A stretch of 64,000 nucleotides of DNA from Flavobacterium sp. N1994 (GTDB taxonomy: Bacteria > Bacteroidota > Bacteroidia > Flavobacteriales > Flavobacteriaceae): assembly GCF_025947145.1 (NCBI RefSeq), contig NZ_CP109999.1, forward strand, positions 62,001-126,000. Direction: 5' to 3'. The position numbers and the translations under genes were made by a program. The notes beneath the pieces were generated by a model. It made no database searches. It was not told the DNA's origin and saw only the letters and a list, made by a program, of their open reading frames with translations. Below, piece after piece: positions 19,810-28,777 of this stretch; within the stretch, counting starts at the first letter, position 1; each line of letters begins with the position of its first letter.

Positions 19810-20259
19810 ATGATAATCGATAGTATAGAAAACGCAACTAAGTATTACAATATTCACCCATCATTTGCTGAGGTTTTTAAATATTTAGCAGAAAATAACT
19901 TAAGTCAGATGGATGATGGAACAGTCAATATGCCATCCTCCACAAGAGCTTTTCTAACCACTGGAATAGGAAAGACCAAAGAAACTAGTTTAGAAAAATT
20001 TGAATGTCATGATGAATATATCGATATTCAATTATGCATAAAAGGGGAAGAAACTTTTGGTTGGAAACCAAGGAATAAATGCCTTACTCAAAAAGGAGCT
20101 TATAATCCTGAAAAAGATGTTCGCTTTTTTGCCGATCAACCAGATATGTATTTTCAACTCACACAAAACCAATTTGCAGTTTTTTTCCCTGAAGATGTAC
20201 ACGCACCAATGATAGGAAATAAAGAAATAAAAAAAATGGTAGTTAAAATTAAAATTTAA
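19810..20259 (+). CDS. YhcH/YjgK/YiaL family cupin-like protein
   Basis: A 149-residue cytosolic protein of the YhcH/YjgK/YiaL (DUF386) family. It has a central HDEYIDIQLCIKGEE segment carrying the His and Glu expected of the family's metal site, and FFPEDVHAPMI near the C-terminus, another typical metal-ligand motif. Members occur in sialate, alginate and uronate catabolic operons and are thought to act as sugar anomerases/isomerases or accessory enzymes; the exact reaction is not established. It lies 12 bp after kdgK and just before eda, so a role in handling a uronate-derived sugar intermediate is likely. Confidence 0.8.
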   Translation: MIIDSIENATKYYNIHPSFAEVFKYLAENNLSQMDDGTVNMPSSTRAFLTTGIGKTKETSLEKFECHDEYIDIQLCIKGEETFGWKPRNKCLTQKGAYNPEKDVRFFADQPDMYFQLTQNQFAVFFPEDVHAPMIGNKEIKKMVVKIKI

Positions 20260-20263
20260 AAAA

Positions 20264-20929
20264 ATGAGCAAAGCACAATATGTGTCAGAAGCAATAATAA
20301 AGCAAGGTGTTTTACCTCTGTATTTCAATCAGGACGAAGAGGTAAGTGTCGAAATACTCAAGTCTATTTATGCCGCAGGTATTAAAGCCGTTGAATACAC
20401 TAATAGGGGTGAAGCCGCATTACATAATTTCAAAAAATTAATTGAAATCCGTAACAATGAAATGCCCGGATTGCTTATAGGTATTGGAACAGTTAAGAAT
20501 TTAGAACAATCTTTGGATTTTATAAATATTGGAGCTGATTTTTTGGTAAGCCCTGGTTTTGTTAAAGAAATAGCAGATTATGCAGTAAATAATGATATTT
20601 TTTATGCTCCTGGTTGCATGACGCCTACAGATATAATTGCCGCAGAAAATGCAGGTGTTCGTTTCATAAAATTATTCCCTGGAAATATTCTTGGAGTTGA
20701 ATTTATGTCAACAATTAAAGATGTTTTTCCAAAGTTAAAGTTTATGCCAACTGGGGGAGTTGATACTACTAAAGAAAGTATTCAAAGTTGGTTTAATGCT
20801 GGCGTTTCTGCTGTCGGAATGGGAAGTAAATTAATCAGTAAAAAGGCCATGGAGTTAAAAGATTATGATGCAATAAAAACTGACACAAAAAAAGTTTTAG
20901 AATTAATACAAGCTGTAAAAAATAATTAG
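20264..20929 (+). CDS. eda: KDPG aldolase (2-dehydro-3-deoxyphosphogluconate aldolase)
   Basis: The 221-residue class I aldolase splits KDPG into pyruvate and glyceraldehyde 3-phosphate. The Schiff-base lysine lies in FIKLFPG (Lys136), and the catalytic Glu in the VEYTNRG segment (Glu44), where the family usually has a similar E-x-T-x-R pattern. A PTGGVD phosphate-binding motif follows near residue 165. Length matches bacterial Eda. The start is four bases after the previous stop and the stop abuts the next ATG, so translational coupling is likely. It is the last step of the Ashwell route encoded here. Confidence 0.92.
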   Translation: MSKAQYVSEAIIKQGVLPLYFNQDEEVSVEILKSIYAAGIKAVEYTNRGEAALHNFKKLIEIRNNEMPGLLIGIGTVKNLEQSLDFINIGADFLVSPGFVKEIADYAVNNDIFYAPGCMTPTDIIAAENAGVRFIKLFPGNILGVEFMSTIKDVFPKLKFMPTGGVDTTKESIQSWFNAGVSAVGMGSKLISKKAMELKDYDAIKTDTKKVLELIQAVKNN

Positions 20930-21754
20930 ATGAAAACAGTAGTTATAACCGGAGCAGGAGGAGTTTTGTGTAGTTCATTAGCAAAAGCATTGGGTAAACA
21001 GGGATACCAAATAGCAGTTTTAGACAAAAAAAAAGAAGCTGCAGATCAAATTGCTAACCAAATTAATGAAGCTGGAGGAAAAGCAATTGGAGTTGCAGCA
21101 AATGTATTGGAAAAAGAATCATTAGAAGCTGCCAAAAAAGAAGTAAATGAAAAATTGGGAAGCTGTGATATTTTGATAAATGGCGCAGGAGGAAATCATC
21201 CATTGGGAACCACATCAAATCCATATCTGTTGGAGGAGGACTTGCTAAATACAACCGAAGGTTTTAAAACTTTTTTTGATTTGGATGCCGAAGGAATAAA
21301 GTTTGTTTTTAATTTAAATTTTATTGGGACTTTATTGCCAACGCAAGTTTTTTCAAAAGACATGATAGGTAAAAAAGGCTGTAGCATTTTGAATATTTCA
21401 TCAATGAATGCTTATACACCTTTAACTAAAATACCAGCATATAGTGGTGCAAAAGCCGCAGTATCTAATTTTACGCAATGGTTGGCGGTACATTTTTCAA
21501 AAGTAGGAATTCGTGTCAACGCCATTGCTCCAGGATTTTTCTTGACTAATCAAAACCGTACTTTATTAACAACTGAAAACGGTGAATTGACTCCAAGAGG
21601 GAATACTATTATTGGGCAAACTCCAATGGGAAGATTTGGAGAGCCTGATGATTTAATTAGCACCACCCTTTATTTATGCGATGATGCATCTTCTTTTGTA
21701 ACAGGTATAGTTATTCCTATTGATGGCGGTTTTAGTGCGTTTAGCGGAGTTTAA
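20930..21754 (+). CDS. uxuB: SDR-type D-mannonate oxidoreductase (fructuronate reductase)
   Basis: A 274-residue short-chain dehydrogenase with an N-terminal TGAGGVLC nucleotide-binding motif (the Rossmann TGxxxGxG pattern with a slight deviation), an NGAGGN motif and the YSGAK catalytic Tyr-Lys pair. In uronate operons of Bacteroidota and Bacillota, SDRs of this type reduce D-fructuronate to D-mannonate, replacing the unrelated E. coli UxuB. The order eda - SDR - uxuA - uxaC supports this assignment; no altronate enzymes are present, so a tagaturonate substrate is less likely. The gene starts directly after the eda stop codon. Confidence 0.85.
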   Translation: MKTVVITGAGGVLCSSLAKALGKQGYQIAVLDKKKEAADQIANQINEAGGKAIGVAANVLEKESLEAAKKEVNEKLGSCDILINGAGGNHPLGTTSNPYLLEEDLLNTTEGFKTFFDLDAEGIKFVFNLNFIGTLLPTQVFSKDMIGKKGCSILNISSMNAYTPLTKIPAYSGAKAAVSNFTQWLAVHFSKVGIRVNAIAPGFFLTNQNRTLLTTENGELTPRGNTIIGQTPMGRFGEPDDLISTTLYLCDDASSFVTGIVIPIDGGFSAFSGV

Positions 21755-21786
21755 AATAAAGTATTTAAAAATATAGATTACAAGTT

Positions 21787-22947
21787 ATGGAACAAACATG
21801 GAGATGGTATGGACCAAATGATCCAGTAAAATTATCAGATGCAAGACAAGCCGGCGCAACAGGAATTGTAACGGCATTACATCATATTAAAAATGGTGAA
21901 GTATGGGAAGTAGACGAAATCATGAAAAGGAAAAATGAAGTAGAGGCTGCTGGACTAACATTTTCTGTAGTAGAAAGTATCCCTGTACACGAAGATATCA
22001 AAAAACAATCCGGAGATTATTTAAAGTATATTGAAAATTATAAGCAAAGCATAAGAAATTTAGCGGCTTGTGGAATCAATATTGTTTGCTACAATTTTAT
22101 GCCAGTTTTAGATTGGTCCAGAACCGATTTGTCATATGAAATGCCCGATGGTTCCAAAGCTTTACGATTTGATATTAATGAATTTGCAGCTTTTGAATTG
22201 TATATTTTAAAAAGACCAGGTGCAGAAAATACATATACTGAAGTACAAAAAGTTAAAGCAAAAGCAACTTTTGAAAAGCTAACTGTTGATGATAAAATTA
22301 AATTACAACAAAATATTATTGCCGGTTTGCCGGGAGCAGAAGAATCTTATACAGTTGAAGATTTCTTAAAAGTCCTTCAAGCCTATGATGGAATAAATGC
22401 TGCTAGATTAAAAGAAAATCTATATTATTTTTTAAGAGAAATAATACCAGTTGCCGAAAGTGTTGGCGTTTTAATGGCAATTCATCCTGACGATCCACCT
22501 TACCCTATTTTAGGATTACCAAGAGTGGTAAGTACTGAAGCCGATTTGATTCAATTACTAACCGCTATTGATTCTCCGTCTAACGGATTTACAATGTGTA
22601 CGGGATCTTATGGTGTTATAGCAGGAAATGATTTACCGGGCATTGTAGATCGTCATGGAGATAAAATGAATTTTATCCATTTGAGAAGTACTCAAAGAGA
22701 CGAAGAAGGAAATTTCTATGAAGCCAACCATCTTGAAGGTGATGTTGATATGTATGAAGTCGTAAAATCGATATTAAAGAAACAAAAAGAAACAAAAAGA
22801 ATAATTCCTATGCGTCCGGATCATGGTCACCAAATGTTAGATGATTTACATAAAAAAACTAATCCAGGATATTCTGCTATTGGTAGATTAAGAGGATTGG
22901 CCGAGCTGAGAGGATTAGAAATGGGAATAGAAAAAAGTCTATTTTAA
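21787..22947 (+). CDS. uxuA: D-mannonate dehydratase
   Basis: The 386-residue enzyme dehydrates D-mannonate to KDG. The N-terminal [20 protein letters not shown] segment is characteristic of the UxuA family, followed by the [12 protein letters not shown] and [14 protein letters not shown] segments. Conserved His/Asp/Cys positions in HPDDPP, CTGSYG and MRPDHGH match the expected metal-site regions. Length is standard. It lies between the mannonate oxidoreductase and glucuronate isomerase genes, giving a direct three-step path from glucuronate to KDG. Confidence 0.93.
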   Translation: MEQTWRWYGPNDPVKLSDARQAGATGIVTALHHIKNGEVWEVDEIMKRKNEVEAAGLTFSVVESIPVHEDIKKQSGDYLKYIENYKQSIRNLAACGINIVCYNFMPVLDWSRTDLSYEMPDGSKALRFDINEFAAFELYILKRPGAENTYTEVQKVKAKATFEKLTVDDKIKLQQNIIAGLPGAEESYTVEDFLKVLQAYDGINAARLKENLYYFLREIIPVAESVGVLMAIHPDDPPYPILGLPRVVSTEADLIQLLTAIDSPSNGFTMCTGSYGVIAGNDLPGIVDRHGDKMNFIHLRSTQRDEEGNFYEANHLEGDVDMYEVVKSILKKQKETKRIIPMRPDHGHQMLDDLHKKTNPGYSAIGRLRGLAELRGLEMGIEKSLF

Positions 22948-22957
22948 TACTAAAATT

Positions 22958-24385
22958 ATGTCTAATAAAACATTTTTGACAGATGATTTTTTATTGTATA
23001 GTCCAACGGCTAAACAGTTGTATAATGATTATGCAAAATACCAACCAATTATTGATTATCACTGTCATTTATCTCCAAAAGATATTGCCGAAGATAGACA
23101 GTTTGAAAACATAACTCAAATTTGGATTGAAGGTGATCATTATAAATGGAGAGCTATGAGAGCTTATGGTATTGAAGAAAAATATATTACAGGAAATGCT
23201 TCTGATTATGAAAAATTTCAAAAATGGGCGGAAACTGTACCAAATGCTTTAAGAAATCCTTTGTATCATTGGACTCATTTAGAGCTTAAAAATTATTTTG
23301 GAATCGATAAATTATTAAATCCAGATACAGCTGAAGAAATTTATATTGAAGCATCTGCGTTACTCCAAAAACCAGAATTTAGCGTAAAGAATTTGCTCCG
23401 AAAAATGAATGTTCAAATGATAGGTACTACTGACGATCCTATCGATGATTTGGACTATCATAGAGAAATTCAAAATCAAGAATTTGACATACTTGTTTTG
23501 CCTTCTTTTAGGCCTGATAAAGCTGTAAATATCGAAAAAAAGAAAGAATTTAATAGTTGGGTTGTAGATTTAGAAAAAGCATCTAAAATTAAAATTAATG
23601 ATTATCATGATTTTATAAATGCAGTAAAAAAAAGGCATGATTTTTTTCATGAAATGGGTTGCCGAATTTCAGATCATGGAATGGAGACTTTTTATGCTGA
23701 GGAATATTCAGATGAAGAAATTGTTGCTATTTTTAATAAAACCAGAAATAATATTGATTTATTATTACCAGAAATAGCCAAATTTAAATCGGCTTTATTA
23801 TTTGAATTAGCGTTAATGGATAACGAAAAAGGATGGACACAACAATTTCATGTAGGAGCAATTAGAAATAATAATTCTAAAATGCTTGAAAAAATAGGGA
23901 CTGACCAAGGTTATGATTCTATAGGAGATTTAAATAATGCTGAAAAAATGTCAAAGTTTTTTGACAAACTAAATTCTTGTAACGGATTAACTAAAACTAT
24001 TGTTTACAATTTAAATCCAAGTGATAATGAAATGTTTGCAGCAATGATTGCCAATTTCAATGAAGGCCCCATTAAAGGCAAAATGCAATATGGTGCAGCT
24101 TGGTGGTTTTTAGATCAAAAAGATGGTATCCAAAAGCAATTAGATGTCTTATCTAATTTTGGTTTATTACCGCTTTTTATTGGAATGTTAACTGACTCAA
24201 GAAGCTTTTTATCTTTTCCTAGACATGATTATTTCAGAAGGATTTTGTGTAATATTTTAGGAGAAGAAATGGAAAAAGGAGAACTCCCAAATGATATAAA
24301 TTTTATCGGAAATACTATATCTAATATATGTTATAAGAATGCATTAACTTATTTTACTCTACCAAATTATGTCAATAAAATATAA
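22958..24385 (+). CDS. uxaC: Glucuronate isomerase
   Basis: The 475-residue enzyme converts D-glucuronate to D-fructuronate (it can also act on galacturonate). Family hallmarks are the DYHCHLSPKDIAEDR metal-binding segment near residue 30, the IWIEGDHYKWRAMRA segment, an internal TDDP motif, HVGAIRNNN and a late SFPRHDYFRR. Length is typical. The 3' end overlaps the following transporter gene by 17 bp, so the two are probably co-translated. It is the entry point of the catabolic route, so free D-glucuronate is the expected imported sugar. Confidence 0.93.
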   Translation: MSNKTFLTDDFLLYSPTAKQLYNDYAKYQPIIDYHCHLSPKDIAEDRQFENITQIWIEGDHYKWRAMRAYGIEEKYITGNASDYEKFQKWAETVPNALRNPLYHWTHLELKNYFGIDKLLNPDTAEEIYIEASALLQKPEFSVKNLLRKMNVQMIGTTDDPIDDLDYHREIQNQEFDILVLPSFRPDKAVNIEKKKEFNSWVVDLEKASKIKINDYHDFINAVKKRHDFFHEMGCRISDHGMETFYAEEYSDEEIVAIFNKTRNNIDLLLPEIAKFKSALLFELALMDNEKGWTQQFHVGAIRNNNSKMLEKIGTDQGYDSIGDLNNAEKMSKFFDKLNSCNGLTKTIVYNLNPSDNEMFAAMIANFNEGPIKGKMQYGAAWWFLDQKDGIQKQLDVLSNFGLLPLFIGMLTDSRSFLSFPRHDYFRRILCNILGEEMEKGELPNDINFIGNTISNICYKNALTYFTLPNYVNKI

Positions 24386-25721
24386 TAATTATCGTTGGAC
24401 AATTTGTGGATTATTATTTTTTGCAACTACTGTAAATTATTTAGACCGACAAGTACTAAGTTTATTAGCACCAAGCCTGTCAGAAGAGTTTCATTGGTCA
24501 AATAGTGATTATGCTAATATAACGGCTGTATTTCAATTTGTATATGCGCTTTCGATGCTTTTTGCTGGGAGGATAATTGATAAATTAGGAACAAAAATAG
24601 GATATGCTTTATCTATTTTTGTTTGGTCTTTAGGAGCAATAATGCATGCTTATTCAATTACTGTTGGAACTGTTTTTTCAAATACCTTGGCATGGATAGG
24701 AATAGGAGCTGTACCAGTCTCAATTGCAGGTTTCATGCTTTCTCGAGCTGTATTAGGCTTTGGTGAAGCTGGAAATTTTCCTTCGGCAATTAAAGCCACT
24801 GCAGAATACTTTCCAAAAAAAGAAAGAGCTTTTGCTACAGGGATATTCAATTCAGGGTCAAACGTAGGTGCCATTCTAGCTCCATTAACAGTGCCAATTA
24901 TAGCCTTAAAATGGGGCTGGGAAGTTGCTTTTATTTTAGTAGGAGCTATTGGTTTTATTTGGATGTTTTTTTGGTTACTATTTTATGATAAACCAAGTAA
25001 TCAAAAGCGATTAACAAAAGCAGAATTAGACCATATAACAAGTGAAGATGAGCTAACCGAGAATATTAGTAATGAAAGTTTTTCTTGGACAAAATTATTA
25101 AAATACAAACAGACTTGGGCTTTCGCATTTGGTAAATTCATGACAGATGGTATATGGTGGTTTTTTTTATTTTGGTTGCCAAAATATTTAGAATCACAAT
25201 TTAACATGAAAAGCACTGATATTGTTTTGCCTTTGGCAGTACTTTACAGCATGACAATGGTGGGTAGTATTTGTGGTGGATGGTTTCCAATTTATTTTAT
25301 AAAAAAAGGATATAATTCCTATGAGGCAAGAATTAAAGCTATGTTTTTTATTGCAATAATTCCATTAGTAGTGCTGTTGGCACAACCACTAGGACATATT
25401 AGTTTTTGGCTTCCAGTTATATTAATAGGACTTGGTGCTTCTGCTCATCAAGCATGGTCAGCCAATATTTTTACAACAGTTTCAGACATGTTTCCAAAAA
25501 AAGCGATTGGTTCCATTATTGGTATTGGTGGAATGGCAGGTGGAATTGGGGGTGTATTAGTAACAAAAATTGGTGGTGCATTATTTGATTATTATGAAAG
25601 TTTAGGACACATAGAAACAGGATATACAATTATGTTTGTGATTTGTTCTTTAGCTTATTTAGTTGCTTGGTCGGTAATTAAATACTTAGTACCTAAATAT
25701 AAATTAATAGAAGACCTATAA
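24369..25721 (+). CDS. exuT: MFS hexuronate transporter (ExuT-type, ACS family)
   Basis: A 450-residue inner-membrane transporter with about 12 predicted hydrophobic helices. The NYLDRQVLSLLAP segment in helix 1 and GRIIDKLGTKIG in the first cytoplasmic loop are typical of the anion:cation symporter family that includes ExuT. GFGEAGNFPSAIKATAEYFPKKERAFATGI in the N-terminal half also fits. Placement directly after and overlapping uxaC supports glucuronate uptake across the inner membrane. Substrate preference between glucuronate and galacturonate cannot be read from the sequence; the enzymes present favour glucuronate. Confidence 0.87.
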   Translation: MSIKYNNYRWTICGLLFFATTVNYLDRQVLSLLAPSLSEEFHWSNSDYANITAVFQFVYALSMLFAGRIIDKLGTKIGYALSIFVWSLGAIMHAYSITVGTVFSNTLAWIGIGAVPVSIAGFMLSRAVLGFGEAGNFPSAIKATAEYFPKKERAFATGIFNSGSNVGAILAPLTVPIIALKWGWEVAFILVGAIGFIWMFFWLLFYDKPSNQKRLTKAELDHITSEDELTENISNESFSWTKLLKYKQTWAFAFGKFMTDGIWWFFLFWLPKYLESQFNMKSTDIVLPLAVLYSMTMVGSICGGWFPIYFIKKGYNSYEARIKAMFFIAIIPLVVLLAQPLGHISFWLPVILIGLGASAHQAWSANIFTTVSDMFPKKAIGSIIGIGGMAGGIGGVLVTKIGGALFDYYESLGHIETGYTIMFVICSLAYLVAWSVIKYLVPKYKLIEDL

Positions 25722-25741
25722 TTAATTATAAATTTAAAAAA

Positions 25742-28700
25742 ATGAAAAAGGGAATACTTTTTTTTCTAATCTTATTATCAACGTCATTGTTATATTCTCA
25801 AACAGGAAAAATTAAAATTTCTGGAATAGTCTCTGGATCAAAAGGAGAACTATTAGTGGGAGTTACAGTGAGTTCGGATAAAAAAAATATGGTTTTAACT
25901 GATATTGATGGTAAATTTTCAATAGAAGTTTCTAATTCAAAATCTTCACTAACTTTCAGTTATGTAGGATATGTTAATCAAACTAAAATCGTTGGTTCAG
26001 AAACAATTTTTAATATTACGCTACTAGAGGATAAGCAACAGCTCGATGAAGTTGTAGTAGTTGGATATGGATCTCAAAGGAAAAAAGATGTAACTGGGGC
26101 AATTTCCTCTGTTAATACAAAAGAAATGCTTACCGTTCCAACTACTAATGTAAATGAAATGTTAAGAGGAAGAATAGCAGGTGTTAGCGTGTCAGTTAAT
26201 TCATCAAGACCCGGTGGAACTTCATCAATTTTAATACGTGGTCAAAGATCATTATCAGGAGATAATTCCCCTTTGTATGTAGTTGATGGATCACCTGTGT
26301 CGGATATTAATGACTTAAATGCAAATGATATAAAAAGTATTGAAGTATTGAAAGATGCATCTTCTCAGGCAATATATGGGGCTAGAGCTTCTGCTGGAGT
26401 TATTTTAGTTACCACCAAAAGAGGAACTTCGGCTAAACTTCAAATTGATTTTAGTAGTAGTACGTCTGTGCAAACATTAAAGCAAAATTTCGAATTAATG
26501 AATGGTGCAGATTGGATACAAAAACTGTTGGCACAAACCAATGAATTTAGACCTGTTAGTGAATTAGAAAACTCACCAGATCCTGTTGATCAAGCTAAAA
26601 TTCTTAATGCAGTTGGAGATAACGCACTAATTGCAAACTATCAAAATGGTAAATCAACCAATTGGTTGAAAACGTTAATCAAACCATCAGTTATAAATAC
26701 GACTAGTATTAGCATGCGAGGAGGTAATGAAACCACAAAAATAGGCTCAAGTTTTAGCTATTTTAATCAAGAAGGGATGATAACAAATTCTGATTTTGTC
26801 AGGGTTACAGGTAGAGTAAATCTTGATCAAAAGATTTCAAGAACTGTAAAATTTGGAACCAATATTTCTTACACCAACTCGACAACTAATAGCGAAGATG
26901 GAACGAATAACTCTACTACTTCTAATGATATGTTTCAAAAAGCAATAACATTTTCTCCATACTCATCTCCATATGATGACAATGGTAATCTTAATAGATA
27001 TGTTACATCAGATTTGAAATATAACCCTTTATGGAACAGTGCTGAATATTCTAATATAACTAAAACTAATCGGTTTTTAGTCAATTTATTTTTGGATATT
27101 GAAATAGTAAAAGGGTTAAAATATCGATTTAATAGTAAATATGATACTAGAAATGAAAATCAGGAAACGTACCAAACTAGGCTTCACGAATATGGAGCCG
27201 CTACAAATGGTTGGGGTGAATTGAGTTTTAAGAATAATAAAGAATGGTTAGTTGAAAATATTTTAACCTATGACAAAGAAATAAATGACCATAACCGATT
27301 TGATGTTACATTAGTTCAAAGTGCAAATGAAATAAGAGACGAATCATATTCACAATCGGCTACAGGCTTTTTGAGCGATTATTTTGGTGTAAATGGGATA
27401 AGTAATGCAACCAATTTAAACAAGCCATCAAGAAATATTATCAACAGACATTTAATGTCTTATCTAGGAAGGTTAAGATATACACTTTATGATAGATATA
27501 TTTTTTCAGCTTCATTACGCAGAGATGGTTCATCTGTTTTTGGAGAAAACAATAAATGGGGATTATTTCCTTCGGCCTCTTTTGCTTGGAGAATAAAAGA
27601 AGAATCTTTCTTGAGAAATGTTAATGCAATTTCAAATCTTAAACTCAGGTTAAGTTATGGTGTTGTCGGTAATCAAGGTATTAGTCCTTATCAATCTTCT
27701 TCAACTGTAAATGAATATGATATGCTTTTTGGAGGAACTAGTTCTTATTCAGTTGGTCTATTACCTGGAAACTCTTTGCCAAATCCTTATTTAAAATGGG
27801 AGCAAACAGCTTCAACCAATGTAGGGTTAGATTTTGGGATTTTAAAGGATAGAATAACAGGAAGTTTTGAATGGTATGACACTCGAACTACAGATTTATT
27901 AATTTATAAAAAACTACCATCAAATTCAGGATATAGCAATCAATTAACAAATATTGGGGAAGTTCAAAATACTGGTATAGAATTTCAAACCAATGCTTTG
28001 ATTATAAAAAAGAAAAACTTCTCGTGGAGCATGAATTTAACATATAGTCAAAACAAAAACAGGATTTTAAAAATTGATGGACAGACAGATGCTAACGGAA
28101 ATCCTATAGATCAGCCTAATAATGGCTGGTTTATTGGACACTCAATTAATGCCTATTATCAATATGTATTTGATGGAATATTTAACACCGCTGATGAAAT
28201 TGCAAATTCAGCTCAACCATCAGCAACCATTGGTTCTATTAGAGTTAAAGATCTTAATGGAGATGGTGTTATAACCGTTGATGATAAACAAGTAATTGAT
28301 GCTGCACCAAAATGGATAGGCTCTTTAAGTACAACATTCAATTATAAAGGATTTGAATTGTTTTTAGATTTCTATACAGTGCAAGGTGTTATTAAAAACA
28401 ACTCCTATTTATACGATTATAATAATGGAGGGTCCAATTATGGAAGAAATAATGGTATAAAAGTCGATTATTGGACTCCAACTGGTTTAGGACAAGAAGC
28501 ACCATTGCCAAGTGGAACAGCAGACACTTATTTAAAATCACTTGGTTTACAAGACGCCTCTTATTTTAGGCTTAGAACTATTTCTTTGGGATATACTTTC
28601 CAAAAAGCGGAATGGTTAGAAAAAGCAAATATTTCTAGGCTTAATATATATGTATCAGCGACAAATTATTTTACATGGACAAAATATAAATCATTTGGAC

Positions 28701-28768
28701 CTGAAACTAGCCCGTCAAGTTATCCAGAAGCTAAAATTATAAACATGGGTATTAATATGTCATTTTAA
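25742..28768 (+). CDS. SusC/RagA-type TonB-dependent outer-membrane transporter
   Basis: A 1008-residue outer-membrane protein with a signal peptide (about 1-20), a CarboxypepD_reg-like domain (about 23-105), and the Bacteroidota TonB-box/plug entry DEVVVVGYGSQRKKDVTGA. A plug domain follows (about 112-220, with SILIRGQRSLSGDNSPLYVVDG and EVLKDASSQAIYGARASAGV) and then a large beta-barrel ending in Phe. It would import an oligosaccharide or glycoside together with the SusD-like partner encoded 9 bp downstream. The substrate is not readable from sequence, but the locus predicts a glucuronate-containing glycan or glycoside. Confidence 0.95.
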   Translation: MKKGILFFLILLSTSLLYSQTGKIKISGIVSGSKGELLVGVTVSSDKKNMVLTDIDGKFSIEVSNSKSSLTFSYVGYVNQTKIVGSETIFNITLLEDKQQLDEVVVVGYGSQRKKDVTGAISSVNTKEMLTVPTTNVNEMLRGRIAGVSVSVNSSRPGGTSSILIRGQRSLSGDNSPLYVVDGSPVSDINDLNANDIKSIEVLKDASSQAIYGARASAGVILVTTKRGTSAKLQIDFSSSTSVQTLKQNFELMNGADWIQKLLAQTNEFRPVSELENSPDPVDQAKILNAVGDNALIANYQNGKSTNWLKTLIKPSVINTTSISMRGGNETTKIGSSFSYFNQEGMITNSDFVRVTGRVNLDQKISRTVKFGTNISYTNSTTNSEDGTNNSTTSNDMFQKAITFSPYSSPYDDNGNLNRYVTSDLKYNPLWNSAEYSNITKTNRFLVNLFLDIEIVKGLKYRFNSKYDTRNENQETYQTRLHEYGAATNGWGELSFKNNKEWLVENILTYDKEINDHNRFDVTLVQSANEIRDESYSQSATGFLSDYFGVNGISNATNLNKPSRNIINRHLMSYLGRLRYTLYDRYIFSASLRRDGSSVFGENNKWGLFPSASFAWRIKEESFLRNVNAISNLKLRLSYGVVGNQGISPYQSSSTVNEYDMLFGGTSSYSVGLLPGNSLPNPYLKWEQTASTNVGLDFGILKDRITGSFEWYDTRTTDLLIYKKLPSNSGYSNQLTNIGEVQNTGIEFQTNALIIKKKNFSWSMNLTYSQNKNRILKIDGQTDANGNPIDQPNNGWFIGHSINAYYQYVFDGIFNTADEIANSAQPSATIGSIRVKDLNGDGVITVDDKQVIDAAPKWIGSLSTTFNYKGFELFLDFYTVQGVIKNNSYLYDYNNGGSNYGRNNGIKVDYWTPTGLGQEAPLPSGTADTYLKSLGLQDASYFRLRTISLGYTFQKAEWLEKANISRLNIYVSATNYFTWTKYKSFGPETSPSSYPEAKIINMGINMSF

Positions 28769-28777
28769 TTAAAAAAT